The notes: generated by a model not told the origin, from the letters alone. DNA of 64,000 nt from Isoetes taiwanensis (GCA_021234155.1 JAJEKV010000812.1:22002-86001); one strand, 5' to 3'. Positions 43,361 to 56,560 are shown, numbered from the stretch's first letter. Made by a program: numbers and translations.

Positions 43361-44861
43361 AGAATGTTCAATATAAAAAGGAAATTGCTTATTAATTATG
43401 GTACAATCACCGGCGAAAGCGAAATCTAAACATTGAAATTGTAGTGCTTTCTGAATAAATAACAGCAACAAGTTTCTACAAAAGCAGATTTTTCGTGGTT
43501 CAAATGTGCGGAAGCGATTTATTCCTGATAAATAACGTATTTAAAGTGGAACATAAACTTTAAAACTAATCCGATCATCGCCGGCAAAGTGACTGCAGAT
43601 GCCGATCCCGTCATATGAACAAAACTATGCTCTGGATTCCATATAAGATGGATTACAACATCAAAGGGATCGGGATAGCCGACGAGGATATAGCAACGTG
43701 ACATCAAGCAGTCTGAAGTTCTATTTCTACTTCCATGGCTTTTCTGTGAGGGTCCCAGATGGTTCATCCGCGTGTAATAGAATGTGTCATAATAACAAGC
43801 GAGTAAGGGCGGAGGGGCCGGTAGATGGTTTGCCAATTTCATGCATACCTATACACCTAAATTATTGACGGTATATACATACAAATTATTAAAAGTATAG
43901 CAAACCATACACATAATATAAAAAAATATCTCATACGTAAAACCAATATCTTTCATATAAGAACACAATATATATTCAAAAGAGGAGGGTGTAAAGTATG
44001 TTTCATATTCAAACTTTTTGGAAAGTGTAGTTCTGTATGCATATATATCAAAAAAGTTCCTTTTCTAGAACGGTCTTCTCCCCGCTAATTTTCTATTCGT
44101 AAAATTCTGTTATGGATAAGTGTTTGTATCTCTCAATTATTTTTTTCTGAAGCTATTTCGCGGCAACATTGACTCACAAAAGCAAAGAAGTCATCTTTGT
44201 CAAAATCTTGAGATGATAGGATGCGGATTTTAGTAGGATCGATCGCCGGCAACACTTACTGGCGTCATCATCAACTATATGATGTCTTCCTTCTCCCCGA
44301 ACGCCTAAGTCATCCAACACACGCCAAGCATTTCTCACAAATATTTTTTACTCCCAGAGGATCCTTCCCTCGGCATATTTGTAATGATTCTTTGCATTTG
44401 CTCGTAATCCCCAAAATGATGCCCAACTTCATGTAATCTCGGTGAACCACTTTCTAAAACTTCCTTCTATATTTCTCATTTCTCCATCGACGCATCAAAA
44501 TTGCACAACGCAAACAGCGAAAGCTTGGTTCAACATCCTTCCGTGACACGGGCCGCTGATATACCCATTTCGCATCGTGCAATCAAATGGTTCTGCCACC
44601 ATGATAGGTCGAATCTGTGCCTTTTAGGTAAGGTTCTTGCGAGCACCCATTCCGTCGAACGCGGTGCATTGGATGAAACCGGTTTAGGTCCGTAATAATC
44701 AAAGCCACACACTGGTGTGAGACAAGGAAAGAATTGAAATGCGGCGCGCCGATTTTCATTTCTGTTTGAAGAACATACCTTTCTCGTTCCCGCTCAACAT
44801 CCGCGAATGATGAGCTTACTCTGGCCATCTTCTACCAAATGTATGTCACCATTATCACTTA
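43361..44861. other. Spacer, no gene recognised
   Basis: Minus-strand frames at 43519-43842 and 44530-44828 and a plus-strand frame at 44221-44436 lack recognisable motifs. 43840-44060 is very AT-rich. Confidence 0.4.
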
Positions 44862-46365
44862 TGCGTGGACGCTCCATTACATTTGGCACGATATTTGCTA
44901 TATAAATGGATGACGCCACTATGAATAATTAATGGCACATTACTCATCAGCGCTGGTTGCCAGCTATGTTAATAGTTAAATTATAGTTGTGGAAACCTTA
45001 ACCAAAACCCTAATCTGACCCTCTTAGGGCTTATCCTAATATTAAAAAGGGCTAAAATACCAAATTAGCTAATATTAACCAATCTAGAAGATGCCACCTG
45101 GCCCAAATCGACAAGGTAGGGTTTCCATTTTGACAATCTAAATTAGATGTTTTGTGCCCCAATCAAGCAAATTGGGGATGGAGGAGGAGGAGCAGCCAAC
45201 CAGCTCTTCCGCTTAGTCGAGATGGAGCGTTCTCAAGACCGTTTGATCGCTAGTCAAGAGGTTACTTTGTTGATTTATGCATAGCCCGGTGCGTTCTCTC
45301 CTGCTTTCTCCGGTGGTTTACCCGGTAGACTAACCTTGACGATACGGAGATTCTATCTCTAGTCTCGGGACGCGCTTTGGTTGATGGTTTAGTAGCCCCG
45401 TTTAGTTAGCACCGAGATGGGGATTACAAAAGTGGAGAATCATTCATGTATTGTAGTATGCCCTAGATGGTATTCCAGATATTCCCATTAGATGTACCCG
45501 TGTACAAGAGACCACCGTCGTAGACGCCATGGTCCGGGCTTTTAGCACTGCAGAAGGGACACAAAGTGGGTGAAGTGGGGGTGGGTCTTGCACAACAGTA
45601 CCGGACTCGCAGGGCGGGGCCTGATAGCCGGTCACGGAGGCCGGGTATGGTCCGACACCCTCGGTGTAGAGGTGCGATCCAGATGGAGCATCTTGTACTT
45701 TGAGTAGATTTAGGTGAGTAAGCTCCGCATGGATGCTGGGTCACGAGCGCGCATCGCATTCTCTAGCTCACCCAATGGAACCACCGGATCCCCGAAGGGG
45801 ACGCCTCCTCGACCGCCTCATCGGACTGGGGCGCTATGAACTCCGGAGTAGACTCAAAAAGGGTGATACCTTGAGTTTATGCTCTCCTGGCTATAGCTGG
45901 CCATAGCGTGGATCACCCATAGCGGATGGAGCGGACAACCTCAGCCGAGCGTTCTATGCCAGCCAACGCCATGTCAAGATTCGGCCCGTTGATCTCTTTG
46001 AGGTACCAGCCGCCATCCTCACCGGAGTAGCGAGCTTCCGTAGAACCATGGGTTTGGGGTGTTTTCCTTAGTATTAAAGTCGCATATTCTTTGTTGTTGT
46101 CACTTGATGATGCCACCCTTCGCGGTGGTAAATTATGATATGATTGCGCTGTGTGCTAACTTTGTATTCACGGCCCCACGACGAAGCCCATATTGAAGGC
46201 ATGGGGCCTGACCCCCTCCTCGTCCTTCACTTGAGCATCTTCTATAGATGGCCCGAAGTTAGACCTGGAGCCCCGCCATGGTGAGTTGGTTGCCATGGAG
46301 GGGAAAGTTCCCTGCATGTATATGTCCGAAAGGTCGTGATATGTTCGTGAGTTATTATCGGTATC
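44862..46365 (+). repeat. Gypsy-like element 1, left LTR
   Basis: Shares with the right copy GCCACTATGAATAATTAATG, GGGCTAAAATACCAAATTAG, GATGGAGGAGGAGGAGCAG, TAGCACCGAGATGGGGATTA, ATCTTCTATAGATGGCCCG and GAAAGGTCG..ATATGTTCGTG. A sequence GGTATCGTGAGCTATG right after the shared part resembles a tRNA-iMet primer site. Boundaries are approximate. Confidence 0.75.
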
Positions 46366-46988
46366 GTGAGCTATGATTTTGCTGACTGAATCATAGCACC
46401 GGACAAATCTTTTAACCCGCTAGTTCGGTAGTTGAGTGGGAGTTTAGACTAGTTGGATCAGCTTTTAACTTTTTGGTGATTTAGTTTTGTGTTAGATGGA
46501 TGTAATAAATTGTGAGTTTTAGGGAAGTTTAGGGGCGATTTTGGAGGGAAAAAGCGTGGACTGGGGAACCTAAGTTTGAAGGGCTATAACTTTTGTAGGC
46601 AGTTCGATGAAGGCGAAAAACGGCCTGAATGCATCGGCACCTCCCAAATACCCTAAGGGGCACGCCTCCCCAGGTCAAAAGACAACAAGTCACTAAAAAT
46701 CAAAAGGGGCTTGCCGCCTTTTGGAGGTGTTTTTCTCGACGAATCGGGGTTTATAATTCTAGCGTTTCAGCATACGTCCGTCAGACTAAAATACGCCGCT
46801 TTTAAAAAAAATAAAGTTTTTCCCCTTCCCTACCAGACATTTTGAACCCGACCTCCTAATTTCCAACCCAACACTCTTTCCATCTTGCCAACTATCTTTA
46901 TGTAGTATATATATATATATTCTATTATTTTGTTATACATATTCAATATTCCTGTTTTGTCCGCCAGCGCTCTTTAAGAAAAAAGGTG

Positions 46989-47050
46989 CATCATGGATTG
47001 AACCCCTAACCTTCTCGCGATCTTAAGCCAACACCTTACCAATAAGCTTT
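46989..47050 (-). ncRNA. tRNA-Leu-like / SINE-head pol III module
   Basis: On the minus strand an A-box-like AAGCTTATTGGTAAGG (47049-47034), an anticodon-loop-like CTTAAGA (leucine UAA pattern, about 47026-47020) and a B box GGTTCAATCC (47004-46995) are spaced as in a tRNA. A T-run (CCTTTTTTCTT) follows at 46986-46976 like a pol III terminator. The acceptor stem does not pair well, so this is a tRNA-derived remnant and not a functional tRNA gene. Confidence 0.45.
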
Positions 47051-50000
47051 TCAACTTCTTTCTTTAAGGAATATAACCCGCTTTCTAGTATTTAGAGGAA
47101 ATCTATTCCATACTTAAATTAGAGGCGGCCTTGGCAAACCCACATTGTGACTACACCGGAGCAAGCTCTTGCTATAAGCCACTGAGCAAGCTTTTCCATA
47201 GCCGCCATAGTCACGCCTATAGCCGTGCGAGTAAAGTTTCCCCATAGCCGGAGGTAAGCGCTTTCTAAGTAGCCATGGGAGTCGATTCTCTCTCATAGTC
47301 AACCGATAACCTGTTAACCATATAAAAGTTAGGTATCCCTAGAATAAACCACCAAATGACACGACGTAATCTAGCGTAAGTCCGCCCAACTTATGGATAA
47401 CATCAACTCACTTGGTGGGACTTAATTCCGCAACTTAATTTAATTAACGAAGGGTAACTCTAGAATAGCAAAGACGGTTATATCCTTGGATATTCCTATA
47501 GGCTTAATTTATAATAATGTCCAGCTTATCGGCGCTCTAACCTATAACTTTAATTATTTTCCCTTGGTAGATGCCGCACAAACACAATTTCTTCGGCCTT
47601 GCCATGATTCAATCCATACCGTACTGGTATATTTATAAAGACCTTACAGCGGACGCCTAAAACTTTAGCTCGCCTTATTTCCGCAGAAAAGGATCTCTTT
47701 TCGCCTCAACCAACTAGGGATCGGCATGCAAGCACCCTCTAGACCAGCGGGTATTTTAATCCTACCACCCCACTACCGCTTTTCTCAATGGTCGGTTCTT
47801 TTTTATGGACCATTTTCCCGCACTTTACCCGCATAAACTCCTCGTGAATAATGTAGTGAGTGCCTCGCAGTTAGAACCCCCATAACAATGTCAACACTTT
47901 GTGCCAAACCACCGCCTATATGATGTGATTAATTATTCTGCTACACACTTCAGTCAAAGTGACAACCGCTTTACCCCTTTTTGGAGGTTCTCCGCATATT
48001 CCAATGCCACCCAACCATTGTTGATTACTTCACCTCCCTTCTAGGGTACCTAGATAAGGTCCGAAAGCAAAATGTTTCCAACCATTATTTTAATACCTAA
48101 ACGTCTTTTAGTTCTGCAAATGAACTTACATATTCCAAGTTGGATTTATATGAATATCCCAAAGGATTAAGTACCACCCAAAGACCCCTCTAAGATAGGC
48201 CTTTATTCTAGATCGATCTTGTGTTCTAAGTTCTGGGTCCGCCATATGTCCTCATGGACGCCGCCAATATGGTATGATGTATAAATGCTATCACCCATTC
48301 ATTCCACTAATTGTGAAATGTCCTTGGTGAATTCAACCACCATGTTGTCCTAAGACATGCAAAGTCTTTCTTCCCTAAGCCATGCACCAAATCTTAAAAG
48401 AGTTTTCCAGCTCGCGCTTTCAAGCCATAGTGTACCTCCTTTGCATGTTAGCAAAGACCACCCCTCTTCTTACAATATGTTTTCTACGCCTATGATATGG
48501 TGCCGTCAGCCACAACAGACACATTTCACCTTTTCATGACCTTTTATTCAAGAGGAGTCACTAATCCATTCACCCCTTTAATGTGATTCATTAATCGCCT
48601 TGTGCCTTTGCCGCTATTATATGTTCCTTATATTGTTAACCCACCTATCATTGGGGTTGCGATTCAACGCTATCCCACATCCCGGAAATGTTAGTCATTA
48701 CATTTCTCCGCCATGATGTCATGCCGTTGTTCGCATTCCAAAATGACTTAAGAGCCGGTGAGCCTTCTCGTATAAATCGCGGAATTACCCGGAGTCATCA
48801 AGGTGCTTGCCTTGTATTTGTGAGCCTTTCTTACAATTACCTACGCTTAATATAACCCGCTTGTATCAATGTTCGAAGTCCCTATATGTTAACTTGCACC
48901 CTGCATGTAATCCATGTTTTACTTCCGCCTCGATCCGTGTATGGATCATGTGGGAAAGTTAGTCTTAGGTGTCTATGCAAGACACATTCAACGCTTAGAA
49001 GGTAAACGCTTATTCGCTACTTATCCCCGAATTGTACTATTGTGTACTACTCAAACCCACTACCTTTTAAGCTTTTATTCTAGTGGCTGTTGATATTTAA
49101 TTCAAGTGCCAACTACCAAGACATATTCTATATGCAACGGATTGACAGCCCTTCAGATCTCCTGCACTCCTTCACCAAGAATTTTAGGATACCGCTTTTC
49201 TCTCCTTGTGTCGCCACCTAGATTACCTCCCTAAGATGTTTATCAGATGTGTACATGGTATGTACATAATAAAACATATCTCCACATCCCACAATGAGAG
49301 CTCGCTCCTAACTTAGCTAAACTATAACCGTGGGTAGTTCTTTCAAACAAAACGTTCCATTGCCTATGTACCTTTATAATGTGGTTGAGCCACCCCACCA
49401 ACTGGCAAAGGGCTAACCCTATGTTGGAAATCCATATGTCACATATTTTTGATAGGATCCCCAGCCTACTTTTAACCATCCCTTGCCTTATGGTATTCCT
49501 ACTGTATATACTACATCATACCACACCCATGGATTATGCCATAACAAGGTTTACTACCCCTGATGAGGAGCTTTTCTAAAGGCTTCTTTTCATAAGGATC
49601 CTTCACGGTTCCATACCACCCATACTTAGTTACAATTAACCTATTGTTATTGTTATCAGTGGACTTTTCAAATTTTGATCGCCTTCAAATGTGCCGCCTT
49701 TTTGACTCTCATAATGAAGTGGAGGCACTCAAACCTTCCTCGTCTTCTAATAGGGAAACCCAATGTTTCAATCTTCGCTAGTAATCAGCCATATGATTAT
49801 CCAATTCCTTTACCCTCTTTTAAGAGTTCCAAAGTCATAATTCTAATCTGTCTATGCCTGGGCAACATCCCTTTCTACCTTCTACTTCAAGTGATTCCTA
49901 CAATTGTTACCCGCGTAGTACTGTGAACTCTTAAGATATATGGACTACTAGTCTATATGACCTCACTCCTTGTAATCTACACAACTTCGCCTTGATTCTA

Positions 50001-52994
50001 TCTTTGATTTTGGATTACTTGATTTGTGTATTGCCCTTCTTATCCCTAAAATAATTGTCAAAGTCATCGTATTTCTTTCTTCCATCGGGATGCATATTTT
50101 ATACATTTTTTTATTTCCAAACCACATAAATGCTCTCGCCTTATAACAATGAAGTAACTCATTGGTATCTAGAACCTTTTGAGCAAGCTAAGCTCTCATT
50201 ATCGCTTATTCCAACACCGCTCTAACCATCCCTGGATGTTTTTGAATGTAACATCACCGTATATGCTAGACTTACTCTAGCTATTGCTATTCTCAATCGA
50301 TTTAAACTTTTTTTCATCTTCCTTGGTACTAATGAGTATTTAAGATAGTCAACTCTAAACATTGGGATAGCTTTGAATGCTTATCTCCCCGTAAAACATA
50401 CCTAACCCAATATCTTCATATATAAGCATATCATTATGCTTATTCTTTTACACCTTGTTATAGTAATGTTTCACTCCACCCCGTGACGCCATTATTCTTT
50501 TCTATCTTTAATATGATATACATCTAAATATCACAATTAACATCTTTGATCTCCTCACCACGTGAGTATGTAATACTACTAAATCCTTCAAACATCCAAA
50601 CCACGCTGTTATTATGAGATATAGTAACATGTGTGCACCCAACCCCAACTCTAGACTCATATGTAATTCATTGACGAGCCCCCTAGTGCTTGTATTATAT
50701 ATATGTTGTGGTTTTCACACCACACCTTCTCAAACCCTCTATCCTAGGTTGCCTTGGTCCTCATGCTCTAGTCATAAATTCCACAAGGGCACATACTTAA
50801 TGTCTAGTATAGTAATTCTTATCTTCATTACCTCTCAGATTCATATATGTGGAACTAAAAGTTCTAGTATATATCTTATCTTCTTTTTAGTTATGTTTTT
50901 ACTATTAAATGTTCCTAGTATTATATATACCAACGCTGAAAGGCATTCCTCATACAATACACACACGTGATACCAAGTCCAAAGCACATCCTCCTTCTCC
51001 AGACTTTGGTGTATTCAACGCTCATTCCAAACTTTCTATATTTGAAACGAATTTTACAAACAACTTTCAAACCCCTCTTGTCTCCCACTTGTCGGTGGGT
51101 ATATTACTTTTGATGGCTGGGCGTCCTACCAATTGTCGCTCTCTTGACCTTTGTGTGGCGCACGCCCTGCCATCGCCCACACTAGTGTCCAAATCTGTTA
51201 TAATGCATCCTTTCTGGTCCCCAAAGCAGATACGATGTGTCCATTTCCTTAATTAATTTATATCCCGTGATAATCGCTATGCAAATTGACTCACGCCGCC
51301 AAGCCATCCAAGCTTATCATGTAGTCATCTTAATCATGCACACGCTTGCATCAAGTATTGCACAATTTCAGGAACATCAATCTCCTTACTTAAACGCAAC
51401 GTGACGCTAATTTTATAACTGTAGTTTATGGATCTCAAGATCCTCATACGATATTATTCTCTACCTTTCCAATCATACCTCTATTCAAGTAGCAATAGCT
51501 ATAAAATGCTGGTCTGACATTCTATGCTCCGCACTATCATGGTTAAACTCTAAATTTCTTAAAGTGGTTTCCCTCAATGAGCTGGGTTCATAATCCAGTT
51601 TCCACCTTTAGTATAGTAACGTAGTATATGGTAGATAATCATAAACCACTTTCCCTCGATATATGGTGCTATATCCGCCTTCTTTCTACGCTGAGTGGCA
51701 ATATATATGCCGTTAATAAATCAATCCTCGTGAATTATTAAGTCCGTTTCAATCGATACCAAACATCGCCATACCATTTTTTTCGGTATCCATCCAAAGT
51801 AGGGATACCTTTAACACTCTTATCTCCCAACATTTAGCACTTCTACTTCAAGTAGTATTCCGTGGCCCAGACCAGCCATCACCATATAAATGTGCTCAAA
51901 GATGCACTGCATCGTCTCGATGCTTCCACCGGGGGGACACCATAGTCACAATTTGGTCTTTTGGATACAAACACGCATTTATAGCCATAGCACCGCCGGA
52001 TAGCAACCGTGTGGTACCAATTACGCCGAATAATGTATATAAATGGTAATTCGTCCCTTTACATATAAGAGTCTCTATATGGATAAATTTATTTAAAATA
52101 GCAATAAAATAAATAAGTAATTCAAATGTAAGAATATCCGATCGCGGGTAAATGTATAAACATAACCACTGAATTAATATATGTCCTCATTTGACCTTAA
52201 TCTATGCTAAAGATAGAGAGTGTGAGTGTGTGGAAAGATTAAAGATAACCTAAAGGAGCGAAGCTATTTAAACACATAATCCAATATAATAGAAGTAGAT
52301 AAGTATGTATGTCTTACACAAACTTCTGAGGGAATAACGACTCTAGATTAGGTTATAACAAGGTTATGAATAATAAGTCGCGGAACAACGCCCGGTCCAT
52401 CTTTAATATTAAAGTATATAGGTAAGACCGTCTCGATACGTTATAAATATATAGTTGTATTAAAGGATAAGTATATGAAGTTCTTAAACCGGAACAAAAA
52501 ATAGGAAACAAAAAATTTGCTACAAAATTAAATTATGGATGCCTGTGAATGAAATGAATTACAAACCCAAGTGGAATATAATAATACACCTCACACAACG
52601 TAAGTTAATATCCTTAGGAATGACTTTCACTAAACAGCATGCAGATTAGTAACTCCTCAGATTATAATATAACAACAAAAAAGCTCTTTATATCTATACC
52701 TATCTTTAATATATAATCGTTACCCGTATGTATAGAAGGAACTACTTTAAATAGATAGATCAGAACTCGCCACCCGAATAATGAAACAAAGAGACCGTTT
52801 CACTTTGGACAGCCCTAACCGATGATCATGTCCCATCTATGCCTCTACCTCTTTTATATCCCAAAGTTATAAATTGCATATTTTACAAGTCATTTCAAAC
52901 TTGATCACTTTGAACATGACAACGCCCTCAGGACTTATAATCCACGCCATCTCTTTAAGGAGGGAGACTTCCTTCCATCGTATGATGTGTTGCC

Positions 52995-53053
52995 CTCAAG
53001 AACAAGAGTAATCTTGATGCCGAGGACAACATCATTTTACAGGGGAGAATGTG
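52995..53053 (+). pseudogene. Gypsy polyprotein C-terminal tail
   Basis: Reads LKNKSNLDAEDNIILQGRM-stop, with the stop overlapping the polypurine tract and LTR start. Many plant Gypsy polyproteins end in (L)-K-x-K-x-x-D-A-E-D-x-I. This is the only coding sign in the element's interior. Confidence 0.6.
53037..53049 (+). promoter_or_regulatory. Polypurine tract of Gypsy-like element 1
   Basis: ACAGGGGAGAA directly precedes TGTGACG, the start of the right LTR. Confidence 0.7.
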
Positions 53054-54606
53054 ACGTTCCACATATTTATACACATATTTATATAAATAATTGACACGGC
53101 CACTATGAATAATTAATGGCACATTAATTATTCATAAGCTAAGGTTAGCTATGTTAATAATTAAATTATAAAGGTGGAAACTCCAACCAAAACCCCTAAT
53201 TCGAATTTAGGGCTTATCCTAATATTAAAAAAGGGCTAAAATACCAAATTAGCTAATATTAACCAATCTAGAGACATGCCACCCGCCCAAATCTATCAAG
53301 GTAGTTTCCACTTTTGGACCCAAATTAGGGTTTTTTTTGTGCCCAATTCGAATTGGGAGCAATTGGGGATGGAGGAGGAGGAGCAGCAAACTTGCTTTTT
53401 CCCTTCGCTAGTCGAGATGGAGAGCCCAAGACCCATTTGACGGGCTAGTCAAGAGGTTACTTTTGTTGATTTATAGCATAGCCTGGTGGCCCCTTTCTCT
53501 CTCCTCTCCGCGGGTTTTACCTTAGACTAACCCTTGATTGATATGGTGAGTATTCTTATCTCTAGTCTCTCCATTTCTTTTGTTGATGGTTTAGTAGTTC
53601 TTTGCTTAGTTAGCACCGAGATGGGGATTACCGGGCAGTAGAGACCTCCGGAGCCCATGTATTGTAGTATGCTCCTAGATAGAGCCCCAGATATTCCATT
53701 AGATGATGGGCTCGTGGTACAAGAGACCACCGGGTCGTAGATCGCCATGGTCCGCTTTAGCACCGCAGAAGGGACACAAAGGGTGAAGTGGGGTGGGGTC
53801 TTGCAACCAACATAAAAGGCTCCCTCGAGACTCCGCCAGCTGGCAGGCCCGGAGCCTCTGGCCACGAGTGGGCCGGGTATGGGTCCGGACACCCCGGGTG
53901 TAGAGGTGTGGATCCGTATGGGAGACCTTGCACTCTGAGTAGATTTAGGGTGAGTAAGCTCGGGTATGGATGGGGTCGCTGATGCTGCACGTATTTCTGA
54001 AGCTCACCCAATGGAACCACCGTATCCCCGAAGGGGACGCTTCCCCCACCGCTTTACCGACCGGGGCCATGAACAACCCGGAGTAGACTCCTCAAAAGTG
54101 GGTGATACCTCGAGTTTGCGTTTCGGAAAGTTGCGCGGCTTACATAGCGTGGATTGACCCATCTCGCATCGTGCATGTGAGGGGCTTGATGGAGTGGACA
54201 ACCCGGGCGTTCTATGCCACCAACCCATGTCAAGATTCGTCCGCCGATTCTTTGAGGCCTAGCTACCGATCCTCACCGAGTCCGAGCCGGGTAGAAACCA
54301 TGGGTTTGGGGTTTTTCTTTAGTATTAAATGCATATTCTTTGTTGTTGTTTTGATGGATGTGCTACCCTTCGTGGTGGTAAATTATGATATGATTATGGC
54401 GTACGTGCTAACTTTGTATTCACGCTTCCTACGTAGGGTTTCATTGAAGGTGCGGGAATAATGACCCCTTTGTGTCCTTCATTTTGAGCATCTTCTATAG
54501 ATGGCCCGAAGTTAGAATTTCAGGGAGAGCCCCGCCATGGTGAGTTGGTTGTCGGGAGGGGAAAGTCCCCGCATGTATACGCCCGAAAGGTCGATATGTT
54601 CGTGGA
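53050..54606 (+). repeat. Gypsy-like element 1, right LTR
   Basis: Partner of 44862-46365. Differences are dominated by short insertions and deletions, often in G/C runs. The shared sequence ends near ATATGTTCGTG at about 54606. Confidence 0.75.
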
Positions 54607-54658
54607 GGAGCCACAACTTTAGTGTTTGAACTATGGTTGATACTTCATTACTCTTATG

Positions 54659-54663
54659 CTAAC
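54659..54663. repeat. Target-site duplication (left), CTAAC
   Basis: CTAAC precedes the LTR at 54664 and is repeated at 60456-60460 right after the second LTR. Confidence 0.88.
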
Positions 54664-55139
54664 TGCCATGAACCTACCAAAACAAGGAAAAACGTGAAAA
54701 ACGGGGAAAAATACGGAAGAAATACGCCAAGATCGCAAAAGAATCATATATGAACAGAATCAAGAATACACAGCCCCAAGGCAAGGTGAATACGGTGATG
54801 ATGCCTACAGAAGGCTCAAGACCGGGCGCTGAACCGGAATGGTTTGACAAGAAGGAGGTGCCTCCTTATATATCTAGACCAACGGCCGATGAGGCACACT
54901 CAATGGATGAGATCGCTAAGTGTCGCGCGATTCATGAAGTTCCGAGATAGTCCCACATATAGAGGAAGACGGAAGGAATGTCTTCAACAAAAATATTGGT
55001 AGTGAATGGGTGTGTGAAGGAATCGAAGGTTGCAAGTTCAAACTATTGGTTGTGCAACTACCCTTTGCATCCGCAGGGACGACCATCTTTGTACATAGAG
55101 TATAATGTTCATGATACGAATATCCGTATGGTCGCCACA
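54664..55139 (-). repeat. Chromovirus 3' LTR
   Basis: Shares CATGAACCTACC, GAAGAAATACGCCAAGATCG, GAATGGTTTGACAAGAAGG, TGCCTCCTTATATATCTAG and CGACCATCTTTGTACATAG with 59959-60455. In element sense it starts TGTGGCGACC. Confidence 0.9.
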
Positions 55140-55151
55140 CCATCCCTCCTA
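55140..55151 (-). promoter_or_regulatory. Chromovirus polypurine tract
   Basis: Minus strand AGGAGGGATGG directly precedes the 3' LTR start (TGTGGCG). Confidence 0.7.
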
Positions 55152-55478
55152 CGAAACTGAGTACATCGTGATTTGGCTTATGCGGTAACGCCGGTGAAAC
55201 TCCGCACTTGTCAGTGCATAGTCGTATTCTCTACAGTTCTGTGTTCTCATTACTTGGCGAGTGAATCTTCCCAATCGACAAAAGTAATACAATCGCCGAC
55301 GGGTTGTCTTGGAGTCCAGAATCTCAACCCCGAACTCCCTCATGATCATCAATCGACCGGGTGGTGGAGGTGGAGGTACTGATCCGAAATGGATTCGCCC
55401 ATATAGGGTTCTAACAAAGATACATGAAACACCGGGTGAAGCCGGATCGGGAGGGCGAAGCTCCGTGACGGAAAGCAA
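55152..55478 (-). pseudogene. Chromovirus integrase tail and chromodomain
   Basis: Minus strand reads a degenerate H-P-V-F-H-V-S block (ASPGVSCIFVRTLYG), a proline run, then MREFGVEILDSKTTRRRLYY and FCRLGRF. Chromodomains of plant chromoviruses read (E/Y)-E-V-E-x-I-L-D-x-(K/R)-x-x-R-x-x-x-x-Y-x-V-x-W-x-G. The E-I-L-D-S core and aromatic positions are present, while the W-K-G part is altered. This domain targets integration to marked heterochromatin. The frame is disrupted before and after. Confidence 0.75.
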
Positions 55479-55513
55479 AAGATCACCAACTCGCTCAATG
55501 ATCCGATAGGGAC

Positions 55514-56560
55514 CTAAGCCGATAGCGAAAGCTTGTTACAGCATGCAGCTGTCGCAAAATCCCGACGCAAAGCGAGCCAAACAAGATCACCAACCGAAAC
55601 CGGTGGAGCCGCCCCCGACGATGCGGATCCGCATGATGACGCTATAACGTTTGGGCCCGAGAAGATGGTGTCAAGATCATCCCCGGGCATGCGGAGCTTT
55701 GAGCCTCGCCCCTGCACCGGGATTGACCGAGTCATATCCGTGAGCAATCAAAGGCCACCGGGGATGCCGAAATTAATAAAGAACGGAGTCCGCCCGTGGA
55801 GGCATGGATGTAATTATTATAAGCAAATCGCCGTTGGTAGCCAATCAACCCGCCATCCCGCCGATAATTGATGAAGCATCGCAAATACACGCCAAGGGTT
55901 TGATTAGTGCGCTCCACCGTCCATTGATCTCCCTCGATGATGTCCGGAAGAGAGCTTAACGCTCCACATGCAAGAGTTGCAATAGACGCTTCCAAAAACC
56001 GGCAACAAATTGAGGGTCGGTCATCGATAAATGTTATCCGGGTAAGCCATGGAGTCAACCACCTCTCAAGCAAGAGAACCGGCCGCGGGCTTCACCAGAG
56101 ATAGAAGTGTTGCAAGGAATGAAATGTGCCATCTTGGAAAACCGGTCAACAACAACAAGGATGGCGCCATGGTTCCCCGAGGATGGAAGCTCGACTAATA
56201 AAATCCACCCAAATACTCTTCCAAAGACCGGGCGGAATTGGTAAAGGCTGAAGCAAAGCCATGAGGAAGATGCCTTGGAACCTTGGCTCGACAGCCAGAT
56301 GTCACAGATCGAATAAAAGCTTCGACAGAGGGCGAAGACTGGCCACCAATACTCGAATTAATAAGTTCAAGAGTCTGGGCTACTCCAAAGTGTCCCGCCG
56401 AGGTGAATCATGGCAAGCCCCAAGAACCGGGCTTCTAGAAGCACCATCTCGCACATATAGAAGCCCATCACGGAGCAGAGTCCATCTGAACCTCAAAACG
56501 ATCATAGTCGATCCCATCCGCCGAGAAGATGATGCCAATGTGTGAGAATACATCTTGAAC
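55514..56560 (-). pseudogene. Chromovirus integrase
   Basis: In minus order: GLLYVRDGAS and CHDSP (zinc-domain flank, about 56470-56400), QPLPIPPGLWKSIWVDFIS (about 56260-56200, start of the core), and a 113-codon frame at 56073-55732 with FIDDRPSICCRFLE, TVERTNQTLGVYLRCFINY and FAYNNYIHASTG. It then runs into the SVGDLVWLALRRDF segment (about 55610). This is a Gypsy integrase in correct order. Family wording is D-G-Q-T-E-R-x-N-Q-x-L-E and E-F-A-Y-N-N-x-x-H-x-S-x-G. The catalytic Glu region remains as V-E-R. At least four frame breaks. Confidence 0.88.

Larger units (their letters stand above)
46366..53049 (+). other. Interior of Gypsy-like element 1, mostly unreadable
   Basis: 6.7 kb without recognisable gag, RT or integrase on either strand. 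Frames of 60-118 codons (for example 50614-50970, hydrophobic) carry no motif. The last about 60 bases keep a Gypsy-type C-terminus. A tRNA-like module sits at 46989-47050. Confidence 0.55.
44862..54606 (+). mobile_element. Old Gypsy-like LTR retrotransposon with ~1.5-kb LTRs
   Basis: Two direct repeats of about 1.5 kb (44862-46365 and 53050-54606) flank 6.7 kb. The right copy begins TGTGACGTTCC immediately after a purine tract (AGGGGAGAA), and a plus-strand coding tail LKNKSNLDAEDNIILQG ends in that tract, exactly how many plant Gypsy polyproteins end. The interior has no other recognisable gag or pol domain, no frame above about 120 codons, and is AT-rich. LTR divergence is high, with many short indels. 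It is therefore an old, decayed or coding-poor element. No target duplication could be confirmed. Confidence 0.7.

Noticed and set aside
43519-43842. tRNA or conserved ORF on the minus strand
   Set aside because: No A/B box pair with correct spacing and no recognisable protein domain.
50614-50970. 118-codon hydrophobic plus-strand frame as a membrane protein
   Set aside because: AT-rich sequence yields hydrophobic frames by chance; no start context, splice borders or homologous wording, and it lies in the decayed Gypsy interior.
53757-54020. Overlapping 87- and 121-codon minus frames in the Gypsy LTR as genes
   Set aside because: Located inside an LTR, not conserved as a frame in the partner LTR.
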